A stretch of 64,000 nt of DNA from Aureliella sp046290675. Lineage in GTDB: Bacteria > Planctomycetota > Planctomycetia > Pirellulales > Pirellulaceae. The notes under the pieces were generated by a model. The model did no database searches and had not been told where the DNA came from. It saw only the letters and a list, made by a program, of their open reading frames with translations. The stretch covers positions 310,001-374,000 of the forward strand of contig JBKAHA010000005.1 in NCBI GenBank assembly GCA_046290675.1. Direction: 5' to 3'. Position numbers and translations under genes: made by a program. Below are positions 9,072 to 18,167 of this stretch, one piece after another. Position 1 is the first letter of the stretch, and every line of letters begins with the position of its first letter.

Positions 9072-10673
9072 ATGAACACCCGCCGCCTACTCGCCTGTAC
9101 CACGTTGACCCTATTTTGCTCATTCGTGAGCATTGGGCCCGGCAGAATCACAGAAGCCTGTGATCGCTGCGGTTCAACTGCCTGTGATCAGTGCGCCGTT
9201 TCCTGCAACAGTTGCGATAGCTCAGGATGCAGTTCATGTGATCGCGGCGGCATTTTGGATCATACCGCCGACATCTTCAAGCGTTTTCACGCTCGCACAA
9301 AAGAGTTGCTAAAACGTCCCGCGAAATCAGGCTGCGACAGCCAATGCGACGGAGGCTGCAATTGTCCGACGCCGGCCGAGCCGACCTGTCGCGCGACCCT
9401 CTGCGACGCGACACCTTACACCACTTGTGACTCTCCGACCTGCGATGCAGCACCGATGCTTCAGGCAGGTCCTGCTTGCGAGTCGTTCGGCTCCGGATGT
9501 GAACCACTGCTCAAACGACTGTTTGCTCCGAAGACGAGCCGATGCGGCGTCCTCACCACCTGCGGTTGGACAAACCCGAATCTGGCATGTGATGTTTCAG
9601 GCTATGTGCCACCTGCCGCACCGGTTTACGCTCCTAGCTGCGGTTGCGAATCCCAATCTTCAACTTGCACTTCGTGCAGCCAGTCGAAGAGTGGGCATGG
9701 CTTACTTACTAATCTTTTCAAGAAACATTCCGCTTCCAGTTGCGATTGTGACGCACCGGCACCAAGCTGTGGATGTGAGACGACAGCTCCTAGCTGCGGT
9801 GTCGAGGCATCTTGCGGATCGAAGCCCAAGGTCGGGCTTTTGAACAAGCTGTTCCAGAAGCATAAGCAGCCGAGCTGCGGGTGCGAAAACGTCACGCCCG
9901 ATTGCGGATGCGAAGCGGCCCCCAGCTGCAGTTGTGAAACTGCGGCACCGAGCTGTGGCTGCGAAACATCCGTGTCTTGCGAACCAAGTTGCGGTGCAGA
10001 GCAGAAGAAGTGCCTGGGTGGTTCGTCGCTATTCGAACGGTTGTTTACGAAGAAGGCGAAAGGTCCTGGTTGCGGCTGCGAGATTGAGGCCACATGTGGA
10101 GCCGAGCAATCTCCGTGTGCATGCAATACCTGCCAGACGCCAGCCAGTGTTCCGAACGTCGTGCCTCAGTATGCCGAACCAGCTCCGACACAGCAACTTA
10201 AGGATCCGGTGTATCAGGCTCCTGCCCAGCCAATGGATATGGATTCACCGGTTCCTGCACCGCAACCACCGACGCGGCAGCGGGATGCAGTTCCCCCGCC
10301 AGCACGAGTACCTGATGCTCAGATTGATCCATTCATGGACGACGCGGTCAACCGAGTACGTCGCGTGCCAGCAAAAACGATCCAGTACCAAATGCCTGCT
10401 ACGTCTACCCAAGAACGAAGCCAGCCGAGTTACGGGGAAGCTTATGATCCGCAAGCCAGCAACGGACCGGTACGGATGCGGTTCAGTGACTGGAGTTCTG
10501 AAGTTGAAATCAGACCCGCGTCCCACACGACAACTGGGCAATTGCACTCGGTTGTGCCTGCCTCGGCAACACAACTGCGCCCTGTGCCTCGGCTAGATAC
10601 GGAAACCTCTAGCCGAACGACACGCACCCGCCAAAGTGCAAGTGGTGCCCGCGGTGGTTATCGTCGCTGGTAA
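9072..10673 (+). CDS. Secreted cysteine-rich repeat protein
   Basis: The ATG at 9072 is preferred over an upstream start at 9048 because it opens directly into a signal peptide (MNTRRLLACTTLTLFCSF), giving 533 residues. Residues about 28-365 are extremely rich in cysteine, in pairs such as CDRC, CGCE and SCGC. An amphipathic motif with the core LLxxLFxKK recurs: LLKRLFAPK (about 9510), LLTNLFKKH (about 9700), LLNKLFQKH (about 9840) and LFERLFTKK (about 10030), with a more divergent copy near 9265. Each copy is followed by a cysteine cluster. The last 170 residues are Pro/Gln-rich and cysteine-free. I know of no function; a disulfide- or metal-bound cell-surface or matrix protein is plausible. 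Cysteine-rich wall proteins are known in planctomycetes. Confidence 0.75.
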   Translation: MNTRRLLACTTLTLFCSFVSIGPGRITEACDRCGSTACDQCAVSCNSCDSSGCSSCDRGGILDHTADIFKRFHARTKELLKRPAKSGCDSQCDGGCNCPTPAEPTCRATLCDATPYTTCDSPTCDAAPMLQAGPACESFGSGCEPLLKRLFAPKTSRCGVLTTCGWTNPNLACDVSGYVPPAAPVYAPSCGCESQSSTCTSCSQSKSGHGLLTNLFKKHSASSCDCDAPAPSCGCETTAPSCGVEASCGSKPKVGLLNKLFQKHKQPSCGCENVTPDCGCEAAPSCSCETAAPSCGCETSVSCEPSCGAEQKKCLGGSSLFERLFTKKAKGPGCGCEIEATCGAEQSPCACNTCQTPASVPNVVPQYAEPAPTQQLKDPVYQAPAQPMDMDSPVPAPQPPTRQRDAVPPPARVPDAQIDPFMDDAVNRVRRVPAKTIQYQMPATSTQERSQPSYGEAYDPQASNGPVRMRFSDWSSEVEIRPASHTTTGQLHSVVPASATQLRPVPRLDTETSSRTTRTRQSASGARGGYRRW

Positions 10674-10762
10674 TCGCTCGGAGCAACCTGTCTAGCAGAT
10701 GGCCAGTTGCCCACCAAACTCCTGCGTTGGACGGAATGAGCCACTTCCGTCCCTACGCTCTT

Positions 10763-10794
10763 GACACCGAAGGGAGACCGCACCCTTCGGTGTC
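10763..10794. terminator. Bidirectional hairpin between convergent genes
   Basis: A perfect 12-bp stem (GACACCGAAGGG pairing with CCCTTCGGTGTC) closes an 8-nt loop. It lies between the stop of the cysteine-rich gene and the stop of mutS, where both transcripts must end. There is no T-run after it in either direction, so termination would be weak or Rho-assisted. Confidence 0.6.
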
Positions 10795-10832
10795 TGTGCG
10801 TTGGTCGGGAAGCAAACCAGTCGTCACGAAGA

Positions 10833-13436
10833 TTACTGTTTTGCTGAGACCTCTGTTTGCCAGTTCTCAAGCAATTGCAAAGCCTGCAACGGCGTCATTC
10901 CGCTGATGTCGATCTCGCGCAGTTTCTCGATGATGGGATGGTCGCCGAAATCGAATAGGGTCAATTGGATTGGCGAATCTTCTTTACGGCGAGGCGGTGT
11001 GATCTTTGAGTCGCCTCGATTGTTGATGTGGTCCGCTTCCAGTTGATTCAGGATATCCTTGGCACGTTCGTTCACGTGGAACGGAATGCCCGCAAGTCGA
11101 GCCACGTGGATTCCGTAGCTCTTGTCAGCGCCACCTTGCACAATACGATGCAGGAAAACAATGTTGTCGTCCCACTCTTTGACGGCTACGTTGAAATTAC
11201 GAACGCCAGGGAGTGATTTCTCCAACTGCGTTAGTTCGTGGTAGTGGGTTGCGAACAGCGTGCGGGCTGACAGATGATCGTGCAAGTGTTCTACGATTGC
11301 CCAGGCGATACTTAGGCCATCGTAGGTACTCGTTCCGCGACCAATTTCATCCAGGATGATGAGGCTACGGTCGGTTGCCGTATTCAAAATTCTGGCGGTC
11401 TCAACCATTTCGACCATAAATGTACTTTGGCCACGTGAGAGTTCATCACTGGCGCCCACTCGGGCGAAGATGCGGTCGGCGACTCCGAGCTTGGCGCGAT
11501 TCGCAGGCACGAAGCTTCCCAGTTGGGCCATTAGCGTGATCAATGCGACTTGGCGAATATAGGTACTCTTACCCGCCATGTTCGGACCTGTGATCAACAT
11601 CACGGAGCCGTGGTCTTCACCGATTCGGCAATCGTTCGGTACGAAGGTTCCCTTGGCAGTCATCATGTCGAGGACTGGATGTCGCCCCTCAATCACATCG
11701 AGTTCGCAACCGCTCGACATTTCAGGCCGAACGTAATTTTGCTTCTTTGCCAGTTCTGCGAGCCCCGCCAGAACGTCTAGTTCTGCCAAAACAAATGCTA
11801 CGGATTGAAGGTCTGCCAGAGCCAAGCCGACTTCATTCCTGAGTTCGTTGAACAGCTCCAACTCCAGCGCAAGCGATTGCTCGTCCGCCGAGATGACTTT
11901 GGTTTCGTACTGCTTCAATTCGTCGGTGATGTAACGCTCGGCATTCTTGAGCGTCTGCTTTCGCACGAAACTATGGGGGACTTTGTCTTTATGGGCGTTG
12001 GTAACTTCCAGGTAATATCCAAAGACTTTGTTGTAGCCAACTTTGAGGTTCGGGATCCCCGTCTCTTCACCCTGTTTCGCTTGGTATTCGGCGATCCATT
12101 GCTTGCCGCCTGTTGCGAGACGTCGCAGTTCATCAAGCTGTTCGTGATAGCCGTCTTGAATGTAGCCGCCGTCACGCAAATGGAGTGGGCATTCGTCGTT
12201 CAATGCCGACAGTAACTTGTCGCGAAGGGATTCGCACAGCAGTAGTCTTTGTTCTAGGTCCTGCAGCAGCCTCGCGCTTCGGCCTTGTAACAATTCTTTG
12301 ATGGCAGGAAGCCGTTCCAAGGTCGTTCCGACCTGTCGCAAGTCACGCGGGCTGGCTCGGCCGGTGGCAACTCGCCCCAGAAGTCTCTCCAGGTCGTAAA
12401 TTCCATCGAGAAGTCGTCGCAGTTCGGCTCGAGTGCGATTGTCATGGAGCAGTTCTTCGACCGTCTCATGCCGCATCTCGATGTGATCTTGGTTGACCAA
12501 CGGTGCTGCAAGCCACCCTGAGATAAGCCGCGATCCCATCGACGTACATGTCTGGTCCAAGACGGCGAGCAACGAACCTTCGCGGTTTCGATCACGCATG
12601 GTGTGCGTGAGTTCGAGACTGCGACGTGTCGCAGCGTCAATCGCCAGGGTTTGGCCGCCCCGGATGGGAGACAGCGAACGCAAGTGAGTGAGGGATGTCT
12701 TTTGAGTTTCTTGTAGGTAAGCCAGTACGGCGCCCGCGGCACCAATCGCCGGTTGATCCTCGTCATTCCAGCCCATGCCTTCGAGGCTTTTTACACCGAA
12801 CTGAGTGCACAACTGCCGTTGTGCTTCGTCTGGCGCAAATTGCCAGGCGGGCCGAGTCGCAATAGTCCATCCGTAAGGATTTTCTTCAAGAAGACCGTCA
12901 TCATCTCGGATGAGAACCTCGGAGGGTTCGAGTCGCGCGAGTTCGTCGATGACTTGACTCTTCGAATAAACACCTGCTTCAAATTTGCCCGTCGACAGTT
13001 CTGCCCATGCGAGACCTACTGGTGCGTCGTTCTTGCCAGGCTTGGTGGAGTACAACGCGATGAGCAGATTCGTCTGTAGCGGATCCAGCAAGGCGTCATC
13101 CGTTAGCGTCCCCGCCGTGACGATCCGAGTTATCTCGCGACGGACAATCCCTTTGGCTTCTTTTGGGCTTTCAACCTGGTCGCAGACCGCCACTCGGTAG
13201 CCCAGGCGAATCAGTTTGGCCAAGTAGCTTTCAAGTTGATGGTAGGGAAAGCCGGACATAGGGACCGGGTTTTCGCTTTTGTCGCGACTCGTCAGAGTGA
13301 TCCCCAGGACTTTGGCGCAGATTTTAGCGTCTTCATGAAAGAGTTCGTAGAAGTCGCCCATGCGGAAGAGCAGCAGCGCGTCACCACACGCGGCCTTGGC
13401 TTCTTCATACTGGCGCATCATCGGGGAAACTGTCAT
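10833..13436 (-). CDS. mutS: DNA mismatch repair protein MutS
   Basis: Recognises base mismatches and small loops and starts mismatch repair. The 867 residues match full-length MutS1. The N-terminal mismatch-wedge motif is MGDFYELF, with the Phe29-x-Glu31 pair that contacts the mismatch. The C-terminal ATPase has Walker A GPNMAGKSTYIRQ, Walker B LIILDEIGRGTSTYDG, and the ATHYHEL segment. The ATG at 13436 places the mismatch motif at the usual distance from the N-terminus. The gene stands alone: mutL is not in the window. It converges with the cysteine-rich gene and shares a terminator hairpin with it. Confidence 0.97.
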   Translation of the reverse strand: MTVSPMMRQYEEAKAACGDALLLFRMGDFYELFHEDAKICAKVLGITLTSRDKSENPVPMSGFPYHQLESYLAKLIRLGYRVAVCDQVESPKEAKGIVRREITRIVTAGTLTDDALLDPLQTNLLIALYSTKPGKNDAPVGLAWAELSTGKFEAGVYSKSQVIDELARLEPSEVLIRDDDGLLEENPYGWTIATRPAWQFAPDEAQRQLCTQFGVKSLEGMGWNDEDQPAIGAAGAVLAYLQETQKTSLTHLRSLSPIRGGQTLAIDAATRRSLELTHTMRDRNREGSLLAVLDQTCTSMGSRLISGWLAAPLVNQDHIEMRHETVEELLHDNRTRAELRRLLDGIYDLERLLGRVATGRASPRDLRQVGTTLERLPAIKELLQGRSARLLQDLEQRLLLCESLRDKLLSALNDECPLHLRDGGYIQDGYHEQLDELRRLATGGKQWIAEYQAKQGEETGIPNLKVGYNKVFGYYLEVTNAHKDKVPHSFVRKQTLKNAERYITDELKQYETKVISADEQSLALELELFNELRNEVGLALADLQSVAFVLAELDVLAGLAELAKKQNYVRPEMSSGCELDVIEGRHPVLDMMTAKGTFVPNDCRIGEDHGSVMLITGPNMAGKSTYIRQVALITLMAQLGSFVPANRAKLGVADRIFARVGASDELSRGQSTFMVEMVETARILNTATDRSLIILDEIGRGTSTYDGLSIAWAIVEHLHDHLSARTLFATHYHELTQLEKSLPGVRNFNVAVKEWDDNIVFLHRIVQGGADKSYGIHVARLAGIPFHVNERAKDILNQLEADHINNRGDSKITPPRRKEDSPIQLTLFDFGDHPIIEKLREIDISGMTPLQALQLLENWQTEVSAKQ

Positions 13437-13834
13437 TCGTCCTGCCGTGGCTAGGAGAGTCTACGTATCAGGCTGGGAGCCTAGGGATCTTGGGCTCAGA
13501 AGCACCTGGAGCGGATGCAAGAGCCGCGGACGTGCTGCTAGCGCTATTCTTGCATGAGAATGACGCATTCCAAGCTGCCAAAAATCCCGTCGCTTTGTGC
13601 GAGGCGTTGGCTGAGAAGTATCCCGCAACTGGTCTGTGAATCAACCGGTAGGCCCGTTCCGGCGACTCGCAGCATGCTTCGCCCGCAGGGCGGGGGTGGA
13701 GAAATCGGAATAGCCAGCAAGGATTCCCAGTCAGGCGAGCAAACTAGCGTCAAAATGGCTCTTTGGAGATCGGAAAGGCCTACTAGATGTGGAGGCTTGC
13801 GATGGGGCGAACTGCGATGGGGCGGTCGAGTCCG
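13437..13834. other. Intergenic gap upstream of mutS, 398 bp
   Basis: No supported gene. Short frames on both strands lack any recognisable feature. Near the right end an 11-bp direct repeat (GCGATGGGGCG) occurs twice, 4 bp apart, at about 13800-13825. The gap holds the mutS promoter and the 3' flank of the QueD-like gene. Confidence 0.45.
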
Positions 13835-14332
13835 TCACCAAGGCAGGCGGCAAGTCCCCCATTGTCCATTATTTTCGTCCACCGCGACTTCCAAGTAGTC
13901 GAGGCGATCACCGACACTAGGCTTGAGTGCGGCATGCAGTTCTTTACCGATCCACCAAGCCAGCTGCTCGGCTGTGGTGTTCGTGATGGGCAGAAGCATG
14001 CAGTCTTCTCTCGGGAAAACCCAACGCTTTTCACGAAAAGTCGTTGTGACCTCAGTTTCTCCTGCATCCACTTTGATTAATGGGTGAGTCGTGGGAAGAA
14101 GCATGTGGTGGTCCAGTTGCCGAACGATCTTTTCAAGGTTGTCACGGAATGCAATGAAGTCGATTACGTACATGTTTTCGTCTAACGAACCGCCAACTTC
14201 GGCCTTCACTCCATAGTTGTGACCGTGGAGACACTCACAAATATCGCCCGCAAAGGTAATAAAATGGGCCGAACTAAATACGAGCTGTTCTTTTTGAAGC
14301 TGAACGGTGTATGTTTCCGACTTCGTTTCCAA
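13835..14332 (-). CDS. 6-pyruvoyl tetrahydropterin synthase / QueD family enzyme
   Basis: A 165-residue member of the T-fold PTPS/6-carboxytetrahydropterin synthase family, which converts dihydroneopterin triphosphate to a tetrahydropterin. Zinc-ligand histidines are visible in FSSAHF and in CLHGHNYG, and the catalytic-type cysteine precedes the latter (DICECLHGH). LDHHMLL carries the conserved His of the active site, and VDENN near the C-terminus supplies the acidic residue. The protein is longer than the usual 120-140 residues because of extra sequence around residues 90-110. Without queC, queE or queF nearby I cannot decide between queuosine/preQ0 and pterin synthesis. The start is the ATG at 14332. 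Confidence 0.85.
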   Translation of the reverse strand: METKSETYTVQLQKEQLVFSSAHFITFAGDICECLHGHNYGVKAEVGGSLDENMYVIDFIAFRDNLEKIVRQLDHHMLLPTTHPLIKVDAGETEVTTTFREKRWVFPREDCMLLPITNTTAEQLAWWIGKELHAALKPSVGDRLDYLEVAVDENNGQWGTCRLPW

Positions 14333-14523
14333 GGCACGGTCTCCTCGAGCGAATGAGTGTGGCGGCTTGTTGTAGAGTTCCGGTCCGCAATGATGTTGGA
14401 TGAATCCGGCCTGCGTCAGGAGTGTAGGATTGCGTCGAGCCTCGGTGCTTGCAGTCGCATTGCTTCCAGTCGCATCTTAGGCAGCACGCTGCCGTCGGAA
14501 GGGAATAAGCTGGGCGAAACGGC

Positions 14524-15177
14524 ATGACTAGTGACCCAACGGAGCAAGGTTTGAGCGATCGAGAAACCAAGAACGCGGATCATCCAGATTCCGCTGCTTC
14601 TGGCAACGGTGATTGGCCGGGGGGGGAGAATCCACAACCGGCTATCGAAGAAGTGAGTGTGCCCGATTTAGTGGACACGTCGTCGGAGTCTGGGTTTGAG
14701 ATGCTGGATCCAGCCTATGTTCGGTTTGAACAGCGTACCAGCTATATCGTCGCTTTGGTCGTGACGGTGATTGCTGTCAGTGTGAGTACGCCGTTGCTAT
14801 TCATGGTCGATGACCACTGGTGGATTGCTCTCGCCTGGCCAGTCGGATTTCTCTCGCTCTTGGCTGGTCTGGCCTATGGATCGCATTTCTGGCCTAAGAA
14901 AAAGTATCGTTTCATTTCGTGGCGGCTCGACCCGACCGGAATGGAAATCCGACGCGGTGTGTTTTGGAAGCATCGTGTCAGTATTCCGATTGCGCGCGTG
15001 CAGCACGTCGATGTTTCGCAAGGTCCAGTGCAACGCATGTTTGAACTTAGCACGATCACGATATATACCGCGGGCACTAAGAATTCATCAGTTGAACTCG
15101 AAGGACTCAAGCATGAGGTTGCTGTGTCATTACGTGATGAGTTGATCATGCAGAAGGAGGCTCTCGATGTCACTTGA
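14524..15177 (+). CDS. Bacterial PH domain (DUF304, YdbS-like) membrane protein
   Basis: A 217-residue protein. After an acidic N-terminal tail of about 70 residues come two transmembrane helices (about 78-98 and 100-120). A bPH2/DUF304 domain follows at about 130-210, with the family hallmark ISWRLDPTGMEIRRGVFWK and RVQHVDVSQGPVQRMF. Proteins of this family are membrane-associated with unclear function. Its stop overlaps the start of the larger three-domain partner by 11 bp, so the two are translationally coupled, like the ydbS-ydbT pair of Bacillus. No strong ribosome-binding site precedes the ATG at 14524. Confidence 0.8.
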   Translation: MTSDPTEQGLSDRETKNADHPDSAASGNGDWPGGENPQPAIEEVSVPDLVDTSSESGFEMLDPAYVRFEQRTSYIVALVVTVIAVSVSTPLLFMVDDHWWIALAWPVGFLSLLAGLAYGSHFWPKKKYRFISWRLDPTGMEIRRGVFWKHRVSIPIARVQHVDVSQGPVQRMFELSTITIYTAGTKNSSVELEGLKHEVAVSLRDELIMQKEALDVT

Positions 15178-16957
15178 GCCGACTTCGGGCGACGGAGCGA
15201 TCGATGAAACTCGCCAGAGCGACCGCGATATTCATGTTGCGGCCGAAACCAATCTCGAATCGGGCGAATCGGATCAACAGCCGCTTGCCGGTTCCAGCCG
15301 CCTTGCCGAACCGCAATTCCTCCATCCTTCCTCAATTCTCTTTGAGGCGATTTCTAAGGTCAGGCAATTCATTTTCCCCGCGGTCGTTGGCTTGTTCAGC
15401 GCGGCCCAAGGCGGTTTCTGGGGAGCAGGTGTCGCTGTCGTTATCTTTGGTGGATCATTGGTCGCTACGGTACTGCGATATTTTACCCTTCGTTATCGAA
15501 TTCAAGGCAATGACTTCGTCGTGAAGGAAGGGTTACTGTTCCGTCGAACTCGAAGTGTTCCGATTCGACGGATTCAAAATATGGACTTGATCCAGAATCT
15601 GTTACACCGTGTATTTGGTGTGGCTGAAGTCAATATCGAGACCGCCTCGGGTACAAAACCGGAAGCCACGCTACGAGTGCTGACGCGGTCCCAGATTGAG
15701 GAACTGCGAGCCGCCATATTTGGCGCAGGGCAGAGCGCCCCGATTGCAAGCGAGGACGCTGTGGAAGTGTCTCGAGTCGGCGAGATCCGCGGCATGCCAA
15801 TGTCGAACTCGGCAGACGTGACAGATAAGGCAGCTGGAGAAGAAATCGGCTCTGGGGAGTTGGGGATTCCGTCGGCGCCAGTTGGCGCGAAGGTCTTGGG
15901 AGATCGTTGGCAGCAGGATGAGGCGCAAGAAGTTCACCGAATCGGGATGAGGGAGTTGCTGCTTGCCGGTTTGGCGAGCAACCGCGGCTTTCTGCTCGTT
16001 GGTGTCGTGGCGGGTTTCTTTTTCCAAGGCAACTTCTTCGATAATCGCTACCGCCCAAGGTTTGGCAAGATGATGGAGTACCGGGAGTACGTGCCCGAGG
16101 TGGGTGGATCAACGAACTCGTTGTTGATGCTGCTCGGTTTGTTTTTGGGCGTCGTGCTTTTGCTCCGGATGCTCGGAATGGTCTGGTATGTCCTACGCTT
16201 TTTCGACTATCGACTAACCCGAGCTGGAAATGACTTGCGCATTTCCTGTGGATTATTCACTAGAGTCAGCGCGACCGTGCCGCGAAAACGAATTCAGTTT
16301 ATTAGTGTGCATCGGCCGCTCCTGATGCGTTTGATGGGGCTCGCTTCCATTCGAATTGAAACTGCGGGAGGTTCTGCATCAGAACAAGAGAACGCGGCGT
16401 CGACCGTTTCCAGGCAGTGGTTTCTTCCGGTGATTCGAGATGCCGACGTGAATGGCGTATTGAATGCACTAAGACCAGGCTTCGACTGGGGAAGTCCTTC
16501 CGAGGAGATCGAGTGGTATGGTGTTTCACCCCGTGCCGGCGCGAGGTTGACTCGGCTCGTCATCATTGCCTGTTTGGCCATGAGTCTGTGCGGTCTCGCG
16601 ATAACTCGACCCTGGGGGTGGGTCATCGGGATCGTTGCATTTCCGTTTCTCGCGCTGATCGTAAGGAAAAAAGTCAAATCGCGACGGTACGCACGAACAC
16701 CTTGGGGGCTGGCCTACGCGAGTGGTTTGTTTCGGAAGAAGTTAAGCTTTGCATTTTTTGACCGAATTCAAACCGTCGAACTGGGAGAATCCCCCTTCGA
16801 TCGTCGATGGGATATGGCATCGCTACTCGTGGACACGGCCGCGGCAGGACCTGCTGATCACAAAATCGACGTCAGCTACCTCGATGCGGGCTTCGCGAAA
16901 CGGCAGTTTTGTGAGTTGCAGGAGCAGGCAGCCAAGCATCGTCCCTCTTGGGCCTAG
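15167..16957 (+). CDS. Multi-domain bacterial PH (DUF304, YdbT-like) membrane protein
   Basis: A 596-residue membrane protein with three bPH2/DUF304 units. Each has a helix pair followed by a YR-x-GxDxxxxxGLFxR-type strand segment: near residues 105-185 (GNDFVVKEGLLFRRTRSVP), near 340-425 (GNDLRISCGLFTRVSATVP) and near 505-590 (GLAYASGLFRKKLSFAFFD). The start at 15167 is fixed by a strong ribosome-binding site, AGAAGGAGG at 15152-15160, inside the end of the upstream gene. A spacer of about 70 polar residues separates units 1 and 2. It probably acts with the preceding DUF304 protein in the cytoplasmic membrane; the function is not established. Confidence 0.85.
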   Translation: MSLEPTSGDGAIDETRQSDRDIHVAAETNLESGESDQQPLAGSSRLAEPQFLHPSSILFEAISKVRQFIFPAVVGLFSAAQGGFWGAGVAVVIFGGSLVATVLRYFTLRYRIQGNDFVVKEGLLFRRTRSVPIRRIQNMDLIQNLLHRVFGVAEVNIETASGTKPEATLRVLTRSQIEELRAAIFGAGQSAPIASEDAVEVSRVGEIRGMPMSNSADVTDKAAGEEIGSGELGIPSAPVGAKVLGDRWQQDEAQEVHRIGMRELLLAGLASNRGFLLVGVVAGFFFQGNFFDNRYRPRFGKMMEYREYVPEVGGSTNSLLMLLGLFLGVVLLLRMLGMVWYVLRFFDYRLTRAGNDLRISCGLFTRVSATVPRKRIQFISVHRPLLMRLMGLASIRIETAGGSASEQENAASTVSRQWFLPVIRDADVNGVLNALRPGFDWGSPSEEIEWYGVSPRAGARLTRLVIIACLAMSLCGLAITRPWGWVIGIVAFPFLALIVRKKVKSRRYARTPWGLAYASGLFRKKLSFAFFDRIQTVELGESPFDRRWDMASLLVDTAAAGPADHKIDVSYLDAGFAKRQFCELQEQAAKHRPSWA

Positions 16958-17059
16958 TTTCGGCTTATCATATTGGCTTGATCGGACGAAAATTGCCCGC
17001 GCCATTTTCCGAAGCTACCCTGGCACACCTGCCTAGTCTCTAATCGAAGCGGTTGAACG

Positions 17060-18160
17060 TTGGCCATAATCGATGCTGAAGTTATCGATGATTCCGGCAA
17101 GAAAGATGTCGGACCGCCGTGCACTTCCTGTGGAGCTCCCCGGGAGGGGAAGTCGAGGTTCTGCAGCGCGTGTGGGGCACCACTTGAGGCTCGAGACGTT
17201 CCCATCGTGGTGCCCGGCGAAAGCGGAGAGTCTGCGGGCGCGTTGCCCGATCATACATTCGAGTGCCAGAACTGCGGGAGCCAAGTTGCGACGAGCGTCG
17301 AGCAACGCAGCTATATCTGTCCGTTCTGTGATTCGGCTTATGTAACCGAGATTCCGGTTAGCCGATCTGGAAGACAACGCCCGGAATTCATCATCGGTTT
17401 TGGGATCACCGCCTACGAAGCACAGCAAAAATATTATGAGTGGCTAGGCAAAAACTCCTGGCTACGCCCTGGTGACCTCGCGCAGAAAGCGATCGCTGAG
17501 AAGCAAAAAGGCGTTTACTTGCCGTTCTGGCACTTCTCGATGTTCGCGGACAGTGATTGGCACTGCAATATCGGCGAGTACTGGTATCGGACCGAGACAT
17601 ATACGACTCGAAACTCTGAAGGCAAGACGGTTACCAAGACAAGACGCGTTCAGGAGACTGAGTGGTTTCCGCTCAGCGGTGAACATCACCGCTATTACTA
17701 CGGCTACCTTGTTGCCGCAACGAAGGGGATAACACCCCAAGAGGCGCAGGCTATCCAGCCGTTTCAACTCTCTTCGCTATCTCGGTATCGACCGTATTTT
17801 CTGGCCGGATGGATGGCCGAAGAGTATTCCGTCGAGATGGATGGGGCAATCCAAGAGTCGAAAACTGAGTTTCTTCGGCGACAGGAACAAGAGGTCAGAC
17901 GTTTTCTGCCAGGGGATACGGTATCAGGGCTATCTGTTTCAACGACCTTCAAGGTCAATGGTAGCGATCTTATCCTGCTGCCGGTCCATGTGTTGAGTTA
18001 TCGCTACAAGGATCGGGTTTACCGATTCTTGGTGAATGGTCAAACCGGGAAAGTCGTCGGCGAGAAGCCTTGGTCAGGTAAACGTATTGCCTCTCTTGTT
18101 GCGTTTATCGTGTTGATCATCGTGGCCATTGTATTGGCTGTTGTCTTTCTATCTGGTTAG
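17060..18160 (+). CDS. Zinc-ribbon membrane-anchored protein of unknown function
   Basis: A 366-residue protein. Two zinc-ribbon units lie at the N-terminus: CTSCGAP...FCSACGAP (about residues 20-42) and CQNCG...CPFCDSAY (about 74-100). A long soluble middle has aromatic-rich segments such as YLPFWHFSMFADSDWHC. One C-terminal transmembrane helix at about 344-364 (LVAFIVLIIVAIVLAVVFL) makes it a tail-anchored protein with the ribbons in the cytoplasm (inference). The only suitable in-frame start is the TTG at 17060. The next gene, an rRNA methyltransferase, starts 7 bp after the stop, so the two are probably one transcript. I do not recognise the middle domain. Confidence 0.75.
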   Translation: MAIIDAEVIDDSGKKDVGPPCTSCGAPREGKSRFCSACGAPLEARDVPIVVPGESGESAGALPDHTFECQNCGSQVATSVEQRSYICPFCDSAYVTEIPVSRSGRQRPEFIIGFGITAYEAQQKYYEWLGKNSWLRPGDLAQKAIAEKQKGVYLPFWHFSMFADSDWHCNIGEYWYRTETYTTRNSEGKTVTKTRRVQETEWFPLSGEHHRYYYGYLVAATKGITPQEAQAIQPFQLSSLSRYRPYFLAGWMAEEYSVEMDGAIQESKTEFLRRQEQEVRRFLPGDTVSGLSVSTTFKVNGSDLILLPVHVLSYRYKDRVYRFLVNGQTGKVVGEKPWSGKRIASLVAFIVLIIVAIVLAVVFLSG

Positions 18161-18167
18161 CAGCGAT

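Noticed and set aside
9150..10140. Repeated TGC-rich motifs resembling a CRISPR array or satellite
   Set aside because: The repeats are in-frame Cys-Gly codons of a secreted protein with irregular spacing, and there are no constant spacers.
13554..13898. 115-codon plus-strand frame upstream of mutS
   Set aside because: It has no ribosome-binding site or domain, overlaps the 3' end of the QueD-like gene and contains the GCGATGGGGCG repeat.
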